Shown here piece by piece: positions 1 to 7,456 of a stretch of 42,584 nucleotides of DNA. The DNA comes from Streptococcus gallolyticus (GTDB lineage Bacteria > Bacillota > Bacilli > Lactobacillales > Streptococcaceae), in contig JAIMFC010000013.1 of the NCBI GenBank assembly GCA_019794795.1, positions 1 to 42,584 on the forward strand, written 5' to 3'. The position numbers and the translations under genes were made by a program. The stretch's first letter is position 1. Every line of letters begins with the position of its first letter. The notes below the pieces were generated by a model, which made no database searches, was not told where the DNA came from, and worked only from the letters and a program-made list of their open reading frames with translations.

Positions 1-86
1 AAGAGAAAGATGACATTGCTCTTGATAAGTTGAGCGTAAAAGAATATGAGGATCCATTTTCGGATGGAAGTTTCAGAACACGATAA
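1..86 (+). mobile_element. C-terminal tail of a probable IS200/IS605-type TnpB, cut by the window edge
   Basis: An open frame enters from the left edge (first full codon at 3) and ends at TAA 84-86. It gives a 27-residue tail ending PFSDGSFRTR. The tail is too short to identify by itself. The call rests on what follows at once: a compact series of GC-rich hairpins and a strong terminal hairpin, the layout of the right end of IS200/IS605 elements downstream of tnpB. TnpB is the RNA-guided nuclease of these elements. Catalytic residues would lie outside the window, so intactness cannot be judged. Confidence 0.45.
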
Positions 87-220
87 AAGCCCGTTGTTAC
101 GGGCAATAGTCAAGTAATAAAGCATAACCTGAACAACGTTCAGCTAGCGTCTTTAGACGCTGCTGGAGACTAACGGCTTACAGCCGGTGTACAAGCCACC
201 CGTTTTCACGGGTGGTTATG
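87..220 (+). ncRNA. Putative TnpB omega-RNA scaffold and element right end
   Basis: Starting 3 nt after the tnpB-like stop there are four hairpins in a row. They are GCCCGT/ACGGGC (89-104), a two-part stem CAGC plus AGCGTC pairing with GACGCT plus GCTG (141-165), GGCT/AGCC (about 176-185), and CCACCCGT/ACGGGTGG (196-215). Omega RNAs of IS200/IS605 elements are made from the 3' end of tnpB and the element right end, with the guide taken from flanking DNA just beyond it. The order and position fit. The exact element end is not visible, so the guide (somewhere after about 216) is uncertain. Confidence 0.45.
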
Positions 221-257
221 ACTGTTTGATATGTGAGCGAATGCTTTTCCCTATTGA

Positions 258-359
258 GCTATCGTGGATGAGATTGCCAAAGATAAATCCAAGCGAATTA
301 GTCAGAATATCTCCGGTATCAAAAAATCCCAGGTGACAGAGATATTGGCTGGCTTCTAA
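258..359 (+). pseudogene. C-terminal fragment of an unrecognised gene
   Basis: A 33-codon open stretch starts right after an in-frame TGA (255-257) and ends at TAA 357-359. Its lysine-rich, helical-looking peptide ends SQVTEILAGF. It has no start codon with a ribosome binding site and lies directly downstream of the IS right end, followed by a terminator-like hairpin. The likely reading is the leftover 3' end of a gene disrupted or displaced by the insertion element. I do not recognise the family. Confidence 0.3.
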
Positions 360-377
360 AAGGATAGGCTGAAGCTA

Positions 378-409
378 CTGACGTCTAATAGATAGAGGTC
401 AGTTTTTTT
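378..409 (+). terminator. Rho-independent terminator
   Basis: A 10-bp stem with one mismatch (CTGACGTCTA with TAGAGGTCAG) is followed by seven Ts. It would end transcription of the gene fragment just upstream. It also faces the 3' end of the minus-strand hydrolase gene. Confidence 0.65.
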
Positions 410-434
410 CATAGGATCAACTCTTTCTTTTTTA

Positions 435-1646
435 TCATTTCTGCTTGTTTTTCTCATCACTAAATTCTTCTGTTAGTTTGCTTAGCGACTGGTGGAAATC
501 GGGGAGATTTATTTTTAATTTTTTCATGTCAAAGTTAGGCAGAGGCTGTAGTTGATCTTTCCAAATTTGGTAGCGGGTGTCAATGAGGAGATGGGTGATA
601 CGTTCAAACATTTGGTTTTCTTCAGGTGTAAGAAGTTGTCGATTTTTCGCTAGTGCTTGCAATTTCGTAGGTGTATCAACAGTTATATCGCTGAAGCGGT
701 AAATACCGGCCTGGGTAAAGAGACCAAAGAAGAGATCGAAGAAGGTTTTGAGTTCTTCTGGTGTGAGACTGGCAGTCCAAGTTTTCAGTGTTTGATCCAT
801 TTGCAGGCTCTCAGTTGTTAGACTCGGTGCGGGTAGAAAGGTTCTATTGGCGATTTCCCAAGTAAAACTGACATGTTGGCCCAGGCCAAGTCCTGTACTT
901 TTGACAATGAGAGCATTTCTCGGAGTTTCCAACATCATCCCCACGATAGAGCCTTCTGGAATAATGGAGTGGATGCGATTTTCAATGGCAGAGTAGCCAT
1001 TAGATTGTAAAATACTGTCGTGAAGACCTGGTCCGTCAAAACTGTAGACATCTTGAATGCTTTCTTGTAGGGCAGTTTTAACTTGACTGCTTGCAAAGAT
1101 AGCTAGATTGCCCCCTTTTGAATGGCCAGATACGTAGAAATTGGTAGTTAATTTTTCAATGGCTGTTTCCAGATAGTCTCTTGCGGCAGCTTGGGCAGGA
1201 ATTTCTGCCATATAGGTCATATGAAAATCTTCTTTCCAGCCAATGATGGTATCGTCCGTACCACGGAAAACCGTCAAGACATTTTGAGGTGTGATACGGT
1301 AGCAGACTGCAGCGAACTGTTTTTGAGCTTCCAGACTGTAGTCATTGATGTAGGCAAAAGCGCGAATATACTTAAAACGCTTACTGGTACTGAGACTTTG
1401 TAGCAGTGCCAGACGGTCACGGTTGACCATGGACAGGGGAGGGTAACCCATCTTGAATTTTTCATGAAATTGTGTCGCCAAATCATCTAAGCGAATTCCC
1501 TTTTCTGCTGAAAAATCAGGACAAATCAAGTCGTCAAAGGGGAGATAGGAAACTTCTGTTAGGGCTAGAATATCCAATTCATTGAGAGGGGTCTCATAGA
1601 AATTTTCATGTTGACAATCTGTGATATAGTTGAGTATATTGGCCAT
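435..1646 (-). CDS. DUF2974 / Mbeg1-like alpha/beta-hydrolase
   Basis: This 403-residue protein matches the streptococcal Mbeg1-like (DUF2974) family, predicted lipase-like hydrolases of unknown substrate. The nucleophile elbow GHSKGGN (about residues 173-179) holds the Ser in a GxSxG motif. An earlier stretch, VFRGTDDTIIGWKEDF, resembles the oxyanion and lid region of class 3 lipases. There is no signal peptide or membrane helix, so it should be cytosolic. The start is the ATG at 1646, preceded by AAAGGA. The gene is monocistronic and divergent from the Bce-type locus. Length is normal and nothing looks broken. The family call is firm; the reaction is inferred from the motif only. Confidence 0.8.
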   Translation of the reverse strand: MANILNYITDCQHENFYETPLNELDILALTEVSYLPFDDLICPDFSAEKGIRLDDLATQFHEKFKMGYPPLSMVNRDRLALLQSLSTSKRFKYIRAFAYINDYSLEAQKQFAAVCYRITPQNVLTVFRGTDDTIIGWKEDFHMTYMAEIPAQAAARDYLETAIEKLTTNFYVSGHSKGGNLAIFASSQVKTALQESIQDVYSFDGPGLHDSILQSNGYSAIENRIHSIIPEGSIVGMMLETPRNALIVKSTGLGLGQHVSFTWEIANRTFLPAPSLTTESLQMDQTLKTWTASLTPEELKTFFDLFFGLFTQAGIYRFSDITVDTPTKLQALAKNRQLLTPEENQMFERITHLLIDTRYQIWKDQLQPLPNFDMKKLKINLPDFHQSLSKLTEEFSDEKNKQK

Positions 1647-1707
1647 AATTTTCCTTTGAATATCGTTTTTATCAGTATAGCTTAAGTCCTCTCAAAAGAC
1701 AAATATG

Positions 1708-1768
1708 GACTTACAATCTTGTAAGTCTACGAGAACCCATTCCATTTAGCTCGTAAATCCTTTATAAG
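1708..1768 (+). promoter_or_regulatory. BceR-type operator and promoter of bceRS
   Basis: A perfect 20-bp palindrome, GACTTACAATCTTGTAAGTC, occupies 1708-1727. Its core TTACA-N4-TGTAA equals the TnACA-N4-TGTAA box known for BceR-like regulators. A candidate -10 TATAAG (1763-1768) lies 38 bp downstream, with a weak -35 TTCCAT (1740-1745). Such regulators activate from boxes upstream of -35, so this is likely autoregulation. A second copy of the box precedes bceA. Confidence 0.75.
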
Positions 1769-1791
1769 AAAAGAAAGGAAAGGGGTTCCCT

Positions 1792-2474
1792 ATGCAGAAG
1801 ATTTTGATTGTAGAGGATGATGCGACCATCAGTCGTTTGGGAGCCAAAAATTTGACAAACTGGGGGTACCAAGTAGAAGAAGTGACAGATTTTCAATCTA
1901 TTTTAGAACAAATCCGACAATTTCAACCCCATTTGCTCTTGCTGGATATTACTCTTCCATTTTTTTATGGTTACTATTGGTGCCAAGAAATTCGGAAGGA
2001 ATCACGGTTGCCCATTATCTTTTTGTCCTCCCATGACCAGCCAATGGATACTGTCATGGCTATCAATATGGGGGCAGATGACTATGTGACCAAACCTTTG
2101 ATATGACAGTGCTTCTAGCCAAGATACAGGGACTCTTGCGGCGGACCTATGACTTTGTTGGGGAACAAGCTGTCCTGCTTTTTGATGATGTTTCTTTGGA
2201 TTTGAAAACCATGCAGGTGAGTTTTTTAGAAAAGACAGAGGAATTAACCAAGAACGAATTTCAAATTTTACGTGTTCTTTTTGAACGGCCTCAAGTGATT
2301 GTGAGTCGGGAGGAGTTGATGAAAGAGTTGTGGAATAGCGATTTGTTTATTGATGACAATACCTTGACGGTCAATGTTGCCCGCTTGCGAAAGAAATTGG
2401 CTGATCTTGGCTTGGCTAATTTGATTTTGACCAAAAAAGGAGTCGGTTACGGCTTGGTGAAACGGTATGATTAG
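1792..2474 (+). pseudogene. bceR: BceR-like response regulator, frameshifted
   Basis: Together the two frames encode an OmpR-family regulator of the usual length (about 227 residues). The receiver domain has acidic pocket EDD, phospho-acceptor Asp in LLLLDITLP and Lys in DDYVTKP. The winged-helix domain ends GVGYGLVKRYD. At about 2094-2102 the frame breaks. The family motif KPFDM needs CCT TTT GAT ATG, but the sequence reads CCT TTG ATA TGA, as if one T were lost. A new ATG at 2103 overlaps the premature TGA (ATGA), so translation could restart and make the DNA-binding domain alone. A split pair of polypeptides is possible but would uncouple phosphorylation from DNA binding. A sequencing error is the main alternative. 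Confidence 0.8.
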
Positions 2475-3441
2475 AAGCGATTTTTGGACGTTCTTTTCCA
2501 TCTGGCTGCGGATTCGTTTTGTATTTCTCTTCGGTTTTACCCTGATGGCTAGTTTGCTTTGGATTCTAGCGATTCTGCATGGTGTAGCCCAGGAGTTAGC
2601 AGGTTACGGTTTGCTTTTGCTCTTGGTGGTAGCTTTTTTGCTTTTCCTTTTAGACGGGACACGAGAATTTCGGAAATGGACGGCTGTACAGACGGGACAG
2701 GAGTTTTCTATCAAGTCACTGGCAGAATTTTTGTTGCAGGAAAAATACCAAGAAGCTGAACAAAAACTATTGAATTTTAAGGCAGAAGAACGCGCGCGTC
2801 AAGAGGAGTTGCAGGATTACTATACCATGTGGGCTCATCAAATGAAAGTTCCCATTGCGGCGAGTCAGCTCTTGATAGGAGATTTGGAAACCAGTCAACA
2901 CAAGCAAGAATTGACCCAAGAACTGGTAAAAATTGAACAGTATACTGGCTTGGTGCTTAATTACTTACGGTTGCAGTCTTTTCATGATGACCTCGTTTTT
3001 TGTAAGGAAAATCTTGCAGACTTGGTCAATCAAACGGTTAAGAAATTTTCCATTTTCTTTATCCAGCAACGCATTCGCCTGGAGTTAGGAGAACAGGAAA
3101 TCGTGACAGATAAGCGTTGGTTCGGGCTTCTGTTGGAACAATTTTTGTCCAACGCACTGAAATATACCAAAACAGGAACCATTTCGATTTTGCTAGATGA
3201 AGGAGATTTGGTGATTCGTGACACGGGAATTGGGATTGCCAAGGAAGATTTGGAGCGGGTTTTTGAACGAGGATTTTCAGGATACAATGGCAGGATTACC
3301 CAACAATCATCAGGATTAGGGCTCTATTTATCTCGGAAGATTGCCCACGAATTAGACCTCACTTTAAAATTGACCTCCGAGATTGGCCAAAGAACCGAGG
3401 TTCGAATTGATGTTTATCAAAAACGACTCAGTTTAGATTAA
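2467..3441 (+). CDS. bceS: BceS-like intramembrane-sensing histidine kinase
   Basis: This 324-residue sensor kinase is of the Bce type. Two N-terminal membrane helices (about residues 12-40 and 43-64) are joined by only a few residues, so it has no extracellular sensor domain. Such kinases sense peptide antibiotics through their partner BceAB transporter. The H-box is AHQMKVPI, followed by the N-box (EQFLSNALKYTKTG), G1 (DTGIGIAKEDLERVFERGF) and G2 (SSGLGLYLS). It overlaps bceR by 8 bp. It is the only intact reading frame of the four-gene module. With the transporter broken, the kinase should lack its signal input. Confidence 0.85.
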   Translation: MIRSDFWTFFSIWLRIRFVFLFGFTLMASLLWILAILHGVAQELAGYGLLLLLVVAFLLFLLDGTREFRKWTAVQTGQEFSIKSLAEFLLQEKYQEAEQKLLNFKAEERARQEELQDYYTMWAHQMKVPIAASQLLIGDLETSQHKQELTQELVKIEQYTGLVLNYLRLQSFHDDLVFCKENLADLVNQTVKKFSIFFIQQRIRLELGEQEIVTDKRWFGLLLEQFLSNALKYTKTGTISILLDEGDLVIRDTGIGIAKEDLERVFERGFSGYNGRITQQSSGLGLYLSRKIAHELDLTLKLTSEIGQRTEVRIDVYQKRLSLD

Positions 3442-3442
3442 T

Positions 3443-3507
3443 CTTACAAATCTGTAAGCGAGATGCAAGTTAGAACCATGGATACCATGGCTTTTTAGCA
3501 GTAAAAT
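3443..3507 (+). promoter_or_regulatory. Second BceR-type operator and promoter of bceAB
   Basis: CTTACAAATCTGTAAG (3443-3458) again gives TTACA-N4-TGTAA, the same core as the box before bceR. A candidate -10 TAAAAT at 3502-3507 lies 44 bp downstream, comparable to the 38 bp at the bceR promoter. In known systems this is the main target of phosphorylated BceR, driving the transporter genes. Confidence 0.7.
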
Positions 3508-3537
3508 GAAAGCAGCAAAAAGAAATGGAGAACTGCG

Positions 3538-3768
3538 ATGACACTACTAGATGTACAGCATGTGAAAAGATTTACCAAACTCGATTTCAAGCCAATCAAG
3601 TTCAGGCCTTGAAGGACATTCATTTTACAGTGGATGAGGGAGAATATGTAGCTATTTATCCGTGACGGGATTCTTTACAATCAAATCTACCGCGGAAATC
3701 GCACGGATCAAGAGATGTTCCAAGCAATCTCCGATACCTTGACGGTTATGGCGAATCGAGGTGAGTAG
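3538..3768 (+). pseudogene. bceA: BceA-like ABC transporter ATPase, frameshift plus large internal deletion
   Basis: The start MTLLDVQHVK and, in another frame, ALKDIHFTVDEGEYVAI match the first 40 or so residues of BceA ATPases. The reading then jumps to DGILYNQIYRGN...SDTLTVMANRGE, the normal C-terminus. Everything between is absent: Walker A, the LSGGQ signature, Walker B and the H-loop. About 230 nt remain of the roughly 750 usual for the family. There is also a frame change near 3565-3600 and a stop (TGA) at about 3663. The gene cannot make an ATPase. It sits between the second Bce box and bceB as in functional operons. Confidence 0.85.
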
Positions 3769-3769
3769 T

Positions 3770-5783
3770 ATGTGGGGATTGACCTATAAACTGGCCTTGT
3801 CCAATTTGCTCAAAAATCGCAAACTCTATTATCCCTTTGCTCTGGTAACAGTCTTATCCTCTGCCTTTGCCTATATTTTTACATCGCTGGCTAACAACCC
3901 CAATCTCTTTCGAGTATGGGGAGCGACAGGCGTTCGAACGGTATTAGATTTTGGCTTTTACGTTGTGATGATTGCAGTAGTGATAATGATTTTCTATGCC
4001 AATTCCTTCGTCATGAAAAATCGGAGCAAGGAAATCGGTCTCTACAGCGTCTTAGGGATGGATAAAAAACACCTACTTTTAATGACCTTGGTAGAAACTC
4101 TGTTCTTTGCAGTTAGTTCGCTTTTCTTAGGCATTGTGACGGGAGCTTTACTCGACAAGCTCTTCTATGCGATTTTACTCAAAGTGATGAAAATGGATGT
4201 CCTACTGGTATCAAGTTTTCAGTGGTCCACTGTGTTCACTATTTTAGAATATTTTGGAGCTATTTTTGTACTGATTTGGCTACTTAATGCTGGAAAACTA
4301 GGATTTTCTACTTCCTTGAATCTTGTAAGAGATAAAAGAAAGTAGAAAAAAATGGTCGTTTTCTATGGGTTCAGACCTTTTTAGGTTTGGTGATTCTTGG
4401 TATTGCTTACTGGTTGGCTCAGGATATTAAAGCCCCCCTTCAGGCTATGAACAACTTTTTTATCGCTGTTCTCATGGTTATTGTTGCGACCGATATCTTG
4501 TTTAATGTCGGAATCATTAGCTTCCTGCATTTTCTGAAAAATCGTCCAAATTACTATTATAAGCCTGTCAATTTCATCTCGGTTTCCAATCTTATTTTCC
4601 GTATGCAAAAAAACGCCATGGGACTGGCGACCATTTCCATTCTGTCTACCATGGTTTTAGTGACCATGGTCGGGGCTATTAATATTTATGCTGGTGCAGA
4701 AAATTATATCGCTAAGCAATATCCAAATGATTTTTATATTGAATTAGAACCCAAGGCCAATGAAAATGGAAAAGTTACGGCAGGGCAGGCAGAAGCAGAT
4801 GTGTGTATCAGAGAATCCTTGGCTAAGGGCCCCTTGAAAGATGCAAAGCTCACCCAATTTCAATACCAAGCAGCCTTTCTAAAAACTTTATCAGGAAATA
4901 CCATTTCGGCCTATGAAAATGGACAGATTTCAGAAGATGGAGGTGGAGATTCCTCTGGAGTAGGTTATTTGATTGCCATTCATCAAAGTGACTACCAAAA
5001 GATGACAGGCAAGAAGACGAGCCTAACAGGCAAGGAGATTCTTCTCTATACCAGCGGGAAGTCTATGGATAGTACAAAGCCGCTCACGATAAATGACAAA
5101 GACTTCCATATTAAGGAAGTTTTGAAAGAAGATTTTACCAACTTGAAAATTCCAACCAATATGTCTCTTCTTGTGGAGACGACGGTTGTCGTTGTATTGT
5201 CTGATGATGTGCAATTGCTTCCAGCTAATAATAGTCATTATTACACAGGTATTGATACAGATTTATCCTTGAAAGAGCAAGATGAGGCCTATGGAAAACT
5301 CAGCCGAGATTTCATGCCAGATGCAGATAAGGAATTTCCGTTTACCAACTGGTTTATCGCTTCTCGTGGTAATTTTAGCTACAGCTTTATGCGATTGCTG
5401 GCTCGATTATCTTTATTGGAGGTATTCTATCACTGATCTTTTTGATGGCAACCGCTTTGGTGATTTACTACAAGCAAATCTCAGAAGGTTTTGAAGACCG
5501 TGAACGATTTGTTATGATGCAAAAGGTTGGTTTGGATGAAAAAGAAACCAAGCGTAGCATTCACAAGCAAATGCTGACAGTCTTTCTCCTACCTGTTTGT
5601 ATTGCGGTTATTCACTTGACAGCAGCATTCAAGATGCTGACCTTAATTCTCAAACTCATGATTTTGACCAGTGACTCCTTAATGATGTTGGTGACCAGCG
5701 TGACAGTTTTGATTTATTTGCTGACCTATCTAGCCGTTTATCTTCTAACCTCTCGCTCCTATCACTGCATCGTGAGTCGATAA
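3770..5783 (+). pseudogene. bceB: BceB-like ABC transporter permease, two frameshifts
   Basis: Three consecutive frames join into one FtsX-like permease of about 670 residues, normal for BceB. The first (3770-4345) carries four membrane helices starting MWGLTYKLALSNLLKNRKLY. The second (about 4345-5405) carries further helices and the start of the large extracellular domain (after IYAGAENYIAKQYPNDFYIE). The third (about 5400-5783) carries FIGGILSLIFLMATALVIYYK and the last three helices. Frame changes lie at about 4340-4345 (after RDKRK) and about 5395-5405. The ATG at 3770 is chosen over the GTG at 3761 because GAGGTGAG sits correctly before it. BceB binds the antibiotic and signals to BceS, so resistance and sensing should both be lost. 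Confidence 0.85.
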
Positions 5784-5784
5784 G

Positions 5785-5811
5785 AAAAGTAGCGCCCGAC
5801 GCTACTTTTTT
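5785..5811 (+). terminator. Rho-independent terminator after bceB
   Basis: A perfect 10-bp stem (AAAAGTAGCG with CGCTACTTTT), a 5-nt loop and a T run just after the bceB stop separate the Bce locus from the next operon. An extended -10 TGGTAAAAT (5811-5819) follows directly and probably starts that operon. Confidence 0.85.
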
Positions 5812-5844
5812 GGTAAAATGTAAAAAAAGAAAAGAGGTATTCCC

Positions 5845-6081
5845 ATGACATTTGAAGAGATTTTACCAGGCTTGAAGGCCAAGAAAAAGTATGTGCGCAC
5901 AGGTTGGGGCGGGGCAGAGAACTATGTCCAACTCTTTGACCGCTTAGAAGTAGACGGTAAGCAACTTGAGGTGACTCCCTATTTCCTGATCAATGTTAGC
6001 GGTGAGGGCGAAGGCTTCTCCATGTGGGCGCCGACCCCTTGCGACGTCCTAGCCACTGATTGGGTACAGGTCCATGACTAG
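5845..6081 (+). CDS. DUF2829 / Tad2-like small protein
   Basis: This 78-residue protein has the DUF2829 pattern: an N-terminal FEEILPGLKAKKKYVRTGW segment and a C-terminal WAPTPCDVLATDWVQV segment. DUF2829 is the fold of Tad2, a phage protein that sequesters the cyclic ADP-ribose signal of Thoeris immunity. Here it is chromosomal, with no phage genes around it, and its stop overlaps the next ATG by 8 bp. GAGGT lies before the start. The neighbours (NAD(P)-binding reductase, Nudix hydrolase) suggest nucleotide binding or metabolism, but whether it binds a signalling nucleotide is inference. The family match is good; the function is open. Confidence 0.7.
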   Translation: MTFEEILPGLKAKKKYVRTGWGGAENYVQLFDRLEVDGKQLEVTPYFLINVSGEGEGFSMWAPTPCDVLATDWVQVHD

Positions 6082-6772
6082 ACGGGTCCTCATTACAGGC
6101 GTTTCCTCAGGGATTGGACTGGCACAAGCACGGCTTTTTTTGGAAAATGGCTGCGCGGTTTACGGTGTAGACAAGTCAGCTAAACCTGACTTGTCGGGAG
6201 ACTTTCATTTTTATCAGTTAGACCTGACAAGGGATATAGCTGTGCTGATCGAGCAGGTTCCAGAGGTGGATATCTTATGTAACACCGCAGGAATCCTCGA
6301 CAACTATCAGCCCCTGCTAGAGATTTCAGAAGAGGAATTTGAACAAGTTTTCGCCACAAATTTCTTTGGGACGGTCAAGTTGACCCGCCACTATCTGGCA
6401 AAAATGGTAGAGAGAAAAGAAGGTATCATTATTAATATGTGCTCTATTGCTAGCTTTCTAGCTGGTGGCGGAGGCGCGGCCTATACAGCCAGTAAGCATG
6501 CTCTGGCAGGATTCACCCGCCAGCTAGCGCTGGACTATGCCAAGGCTGGTGTGCAGATTTTTGGTATTGCCCCAGGTGCCGTTCAGACAGGCATGACAGC
6601 GGCAGATTTTGAACCAGGGGGGCTGGCAGACTGGGTAGCTAGTGAGACTCCAATTGGCCGCTGGATGCAAGCAGAAGAAATCGCCGACCTCACTGCCTTT
6701 CTAGCATCTGGAAAAGCCAGCTCCATGCAAGGAGAAATCGTTAAAATTGATGGCGGTTGGAGTTTGAAGTGA
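6074..6772 (+). CDS. Short-chain dehydrogenase/reductase, FabG-like
   Basis: This 232-residue classical SDR has the cofactor motif TGVSSGIG (residues 8-15), NTAG after the third strand, catalytic Ser in NMCSIASF and the YxxxK pair in YTASKHA. The tail EIVKIDGGWSLK is typical of 3-oxoacyl-ACP reductase-like SDRs. A loop 2 residue pattern (VYGVDKS) with an acidic residue favours NAD(H), which is inference. It is not in a fatty-acid cluster, so FabG itself is unlikely. It is translationally coupled to the DUF2829 gene upstream (8-bp overlap) and to DUF3977 downstream (GTGA overlap). Confidence 0.85.
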   Translation: MTRRVLITGVSSGIGLAQARLFLENGCAVYGVDKSAKPDLSGDFHFYQLDLTRDIAVLIEQVPEVDILCNTAGILDNYQPLLEISEEEFEQVFATNFFGTVKLTRHYLAKMVERKEGIIINMCSIASFLAGGGGAAYTASKHALAGFTRQLALDYAKAGVQIFGIAPGAVQTGMTAADFEPGGLADWVASETPIGRWMQAEEIADLTAFLASGKASSMQGEIVKIDGGWSLK

Positions 6773-7011
6773 AAAAGTATATTGAGTTTGGTCTTGGAAA
6801 TCGTTGGTTAGTTCGAACAGAATTTGAAGAAGAAGATGGTAGCGAGTGGGAAGTCAAGGGGATTTCTGGAAAGTTAAAACCTCAGTCCATTTATTTACGC
6901 TTTTGGCTAGGAAAGTCAGTTTATATTTGGGATTGGCAGGAAGGTTTTAAGAAGCAAGTGAAAAATCGTAGCGCCATGAAGTTGATTATTGGAATAAAAT
7001 CGGAGGTCTAA
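6769..7011 (+). CDS. DUF3977 family small protein
   Basis: An 80-residue protein with the DUF3977 pattern KKYIEFGLGNRWLVRTEFE...IYLRFWLGKSVYIWD. The GTG at 6769 is chosen because it overlaps the SDR stop (GTGA), gives the family's usual MKKYIEFG start and has GGAG at 6759-6762. A TTG at 6757 is in frame but less likely. It has no signal or membrane helix. The function of the family is unknown. The gap to the next gene is zero, so it is part of the same operon. Confidence 0.75.
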   Translation: MKKYIEFGLGNRWLVRTEFEEEDGSEWEVKGISGKLKPQSIYLRFWLGKSVYIWDWQEGFKKQVKNRSAMKLIIGIKSEV

Positions 7012-7413
7012 ATGCGTGTTACAATCCTTATTCTCGACAAACTCAAGCAGTCGGTTATTGTGATTGGTCGGCAAAAAGAAGGTCGAATCTATCAGGTTTG
7101 GCCTGGTGGCGGTTTGGAAAGCAGTGAGACGCTGGAAGCAGCTGCTCTACGGGAAGTTGCTGAGGAGTTGGATATTAACTTATCAACACAGCAGTTGACA
7201 CTGTTAGAAAGTTCTGCGGAGGGGGCTGTGTTCCTAGCGGAAACGGATTTGGCGGTGGGGAAACTAGCCATTTCTGGTGAGGAAAAGGAGCGGTCGAGTA
7301 GGGATAATGTCTACAGTCCTTACTGGCTGTCTCTGGATCAGCTTGCAAGTTTGGATGTTTTTCCAAAAATTCACGTGAGAGCTATCAAGTCCAAAATCAG
7401 AGAATTGAAGTGA
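7012..7413 (+). CDS. Nudix hydrolase
   Basis: This 133-residue protein has a complete Nudix box, Gx5Ex7REVxEELxI, in GGLESSETLEAAALREVAEE plus LDI (about residues 34-56). These residues bind Mg2+ and cleave a nucleoside diphosphate linked to another moiety. Substrate cannot be read from the sequence. It abuts the DUF3977 gene and is read with GGAGG before ATG. Together with a Tad2-like protein and an SDR it hints at a nucleotide-handling operon, and a second Nudix gene (nudF) lies 2.5 kb on. Confidence 0.85.
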   Translation: MRVTILILDKLKQSVIVIGRQKEGRIYQVWPGGGLESSETLEAAALREVAEELDINLSTQQLTLLESSAEGAVFLAETDLAVGKLAISGEEKERSSRDNVYSPYWLSLDQLASLDVFPKIHVRAIKSKIRELK

Positions 7414-7456
7414 GTACGTGGATACTTTTCAATAATATTGATAACTAGGAGAGAAT

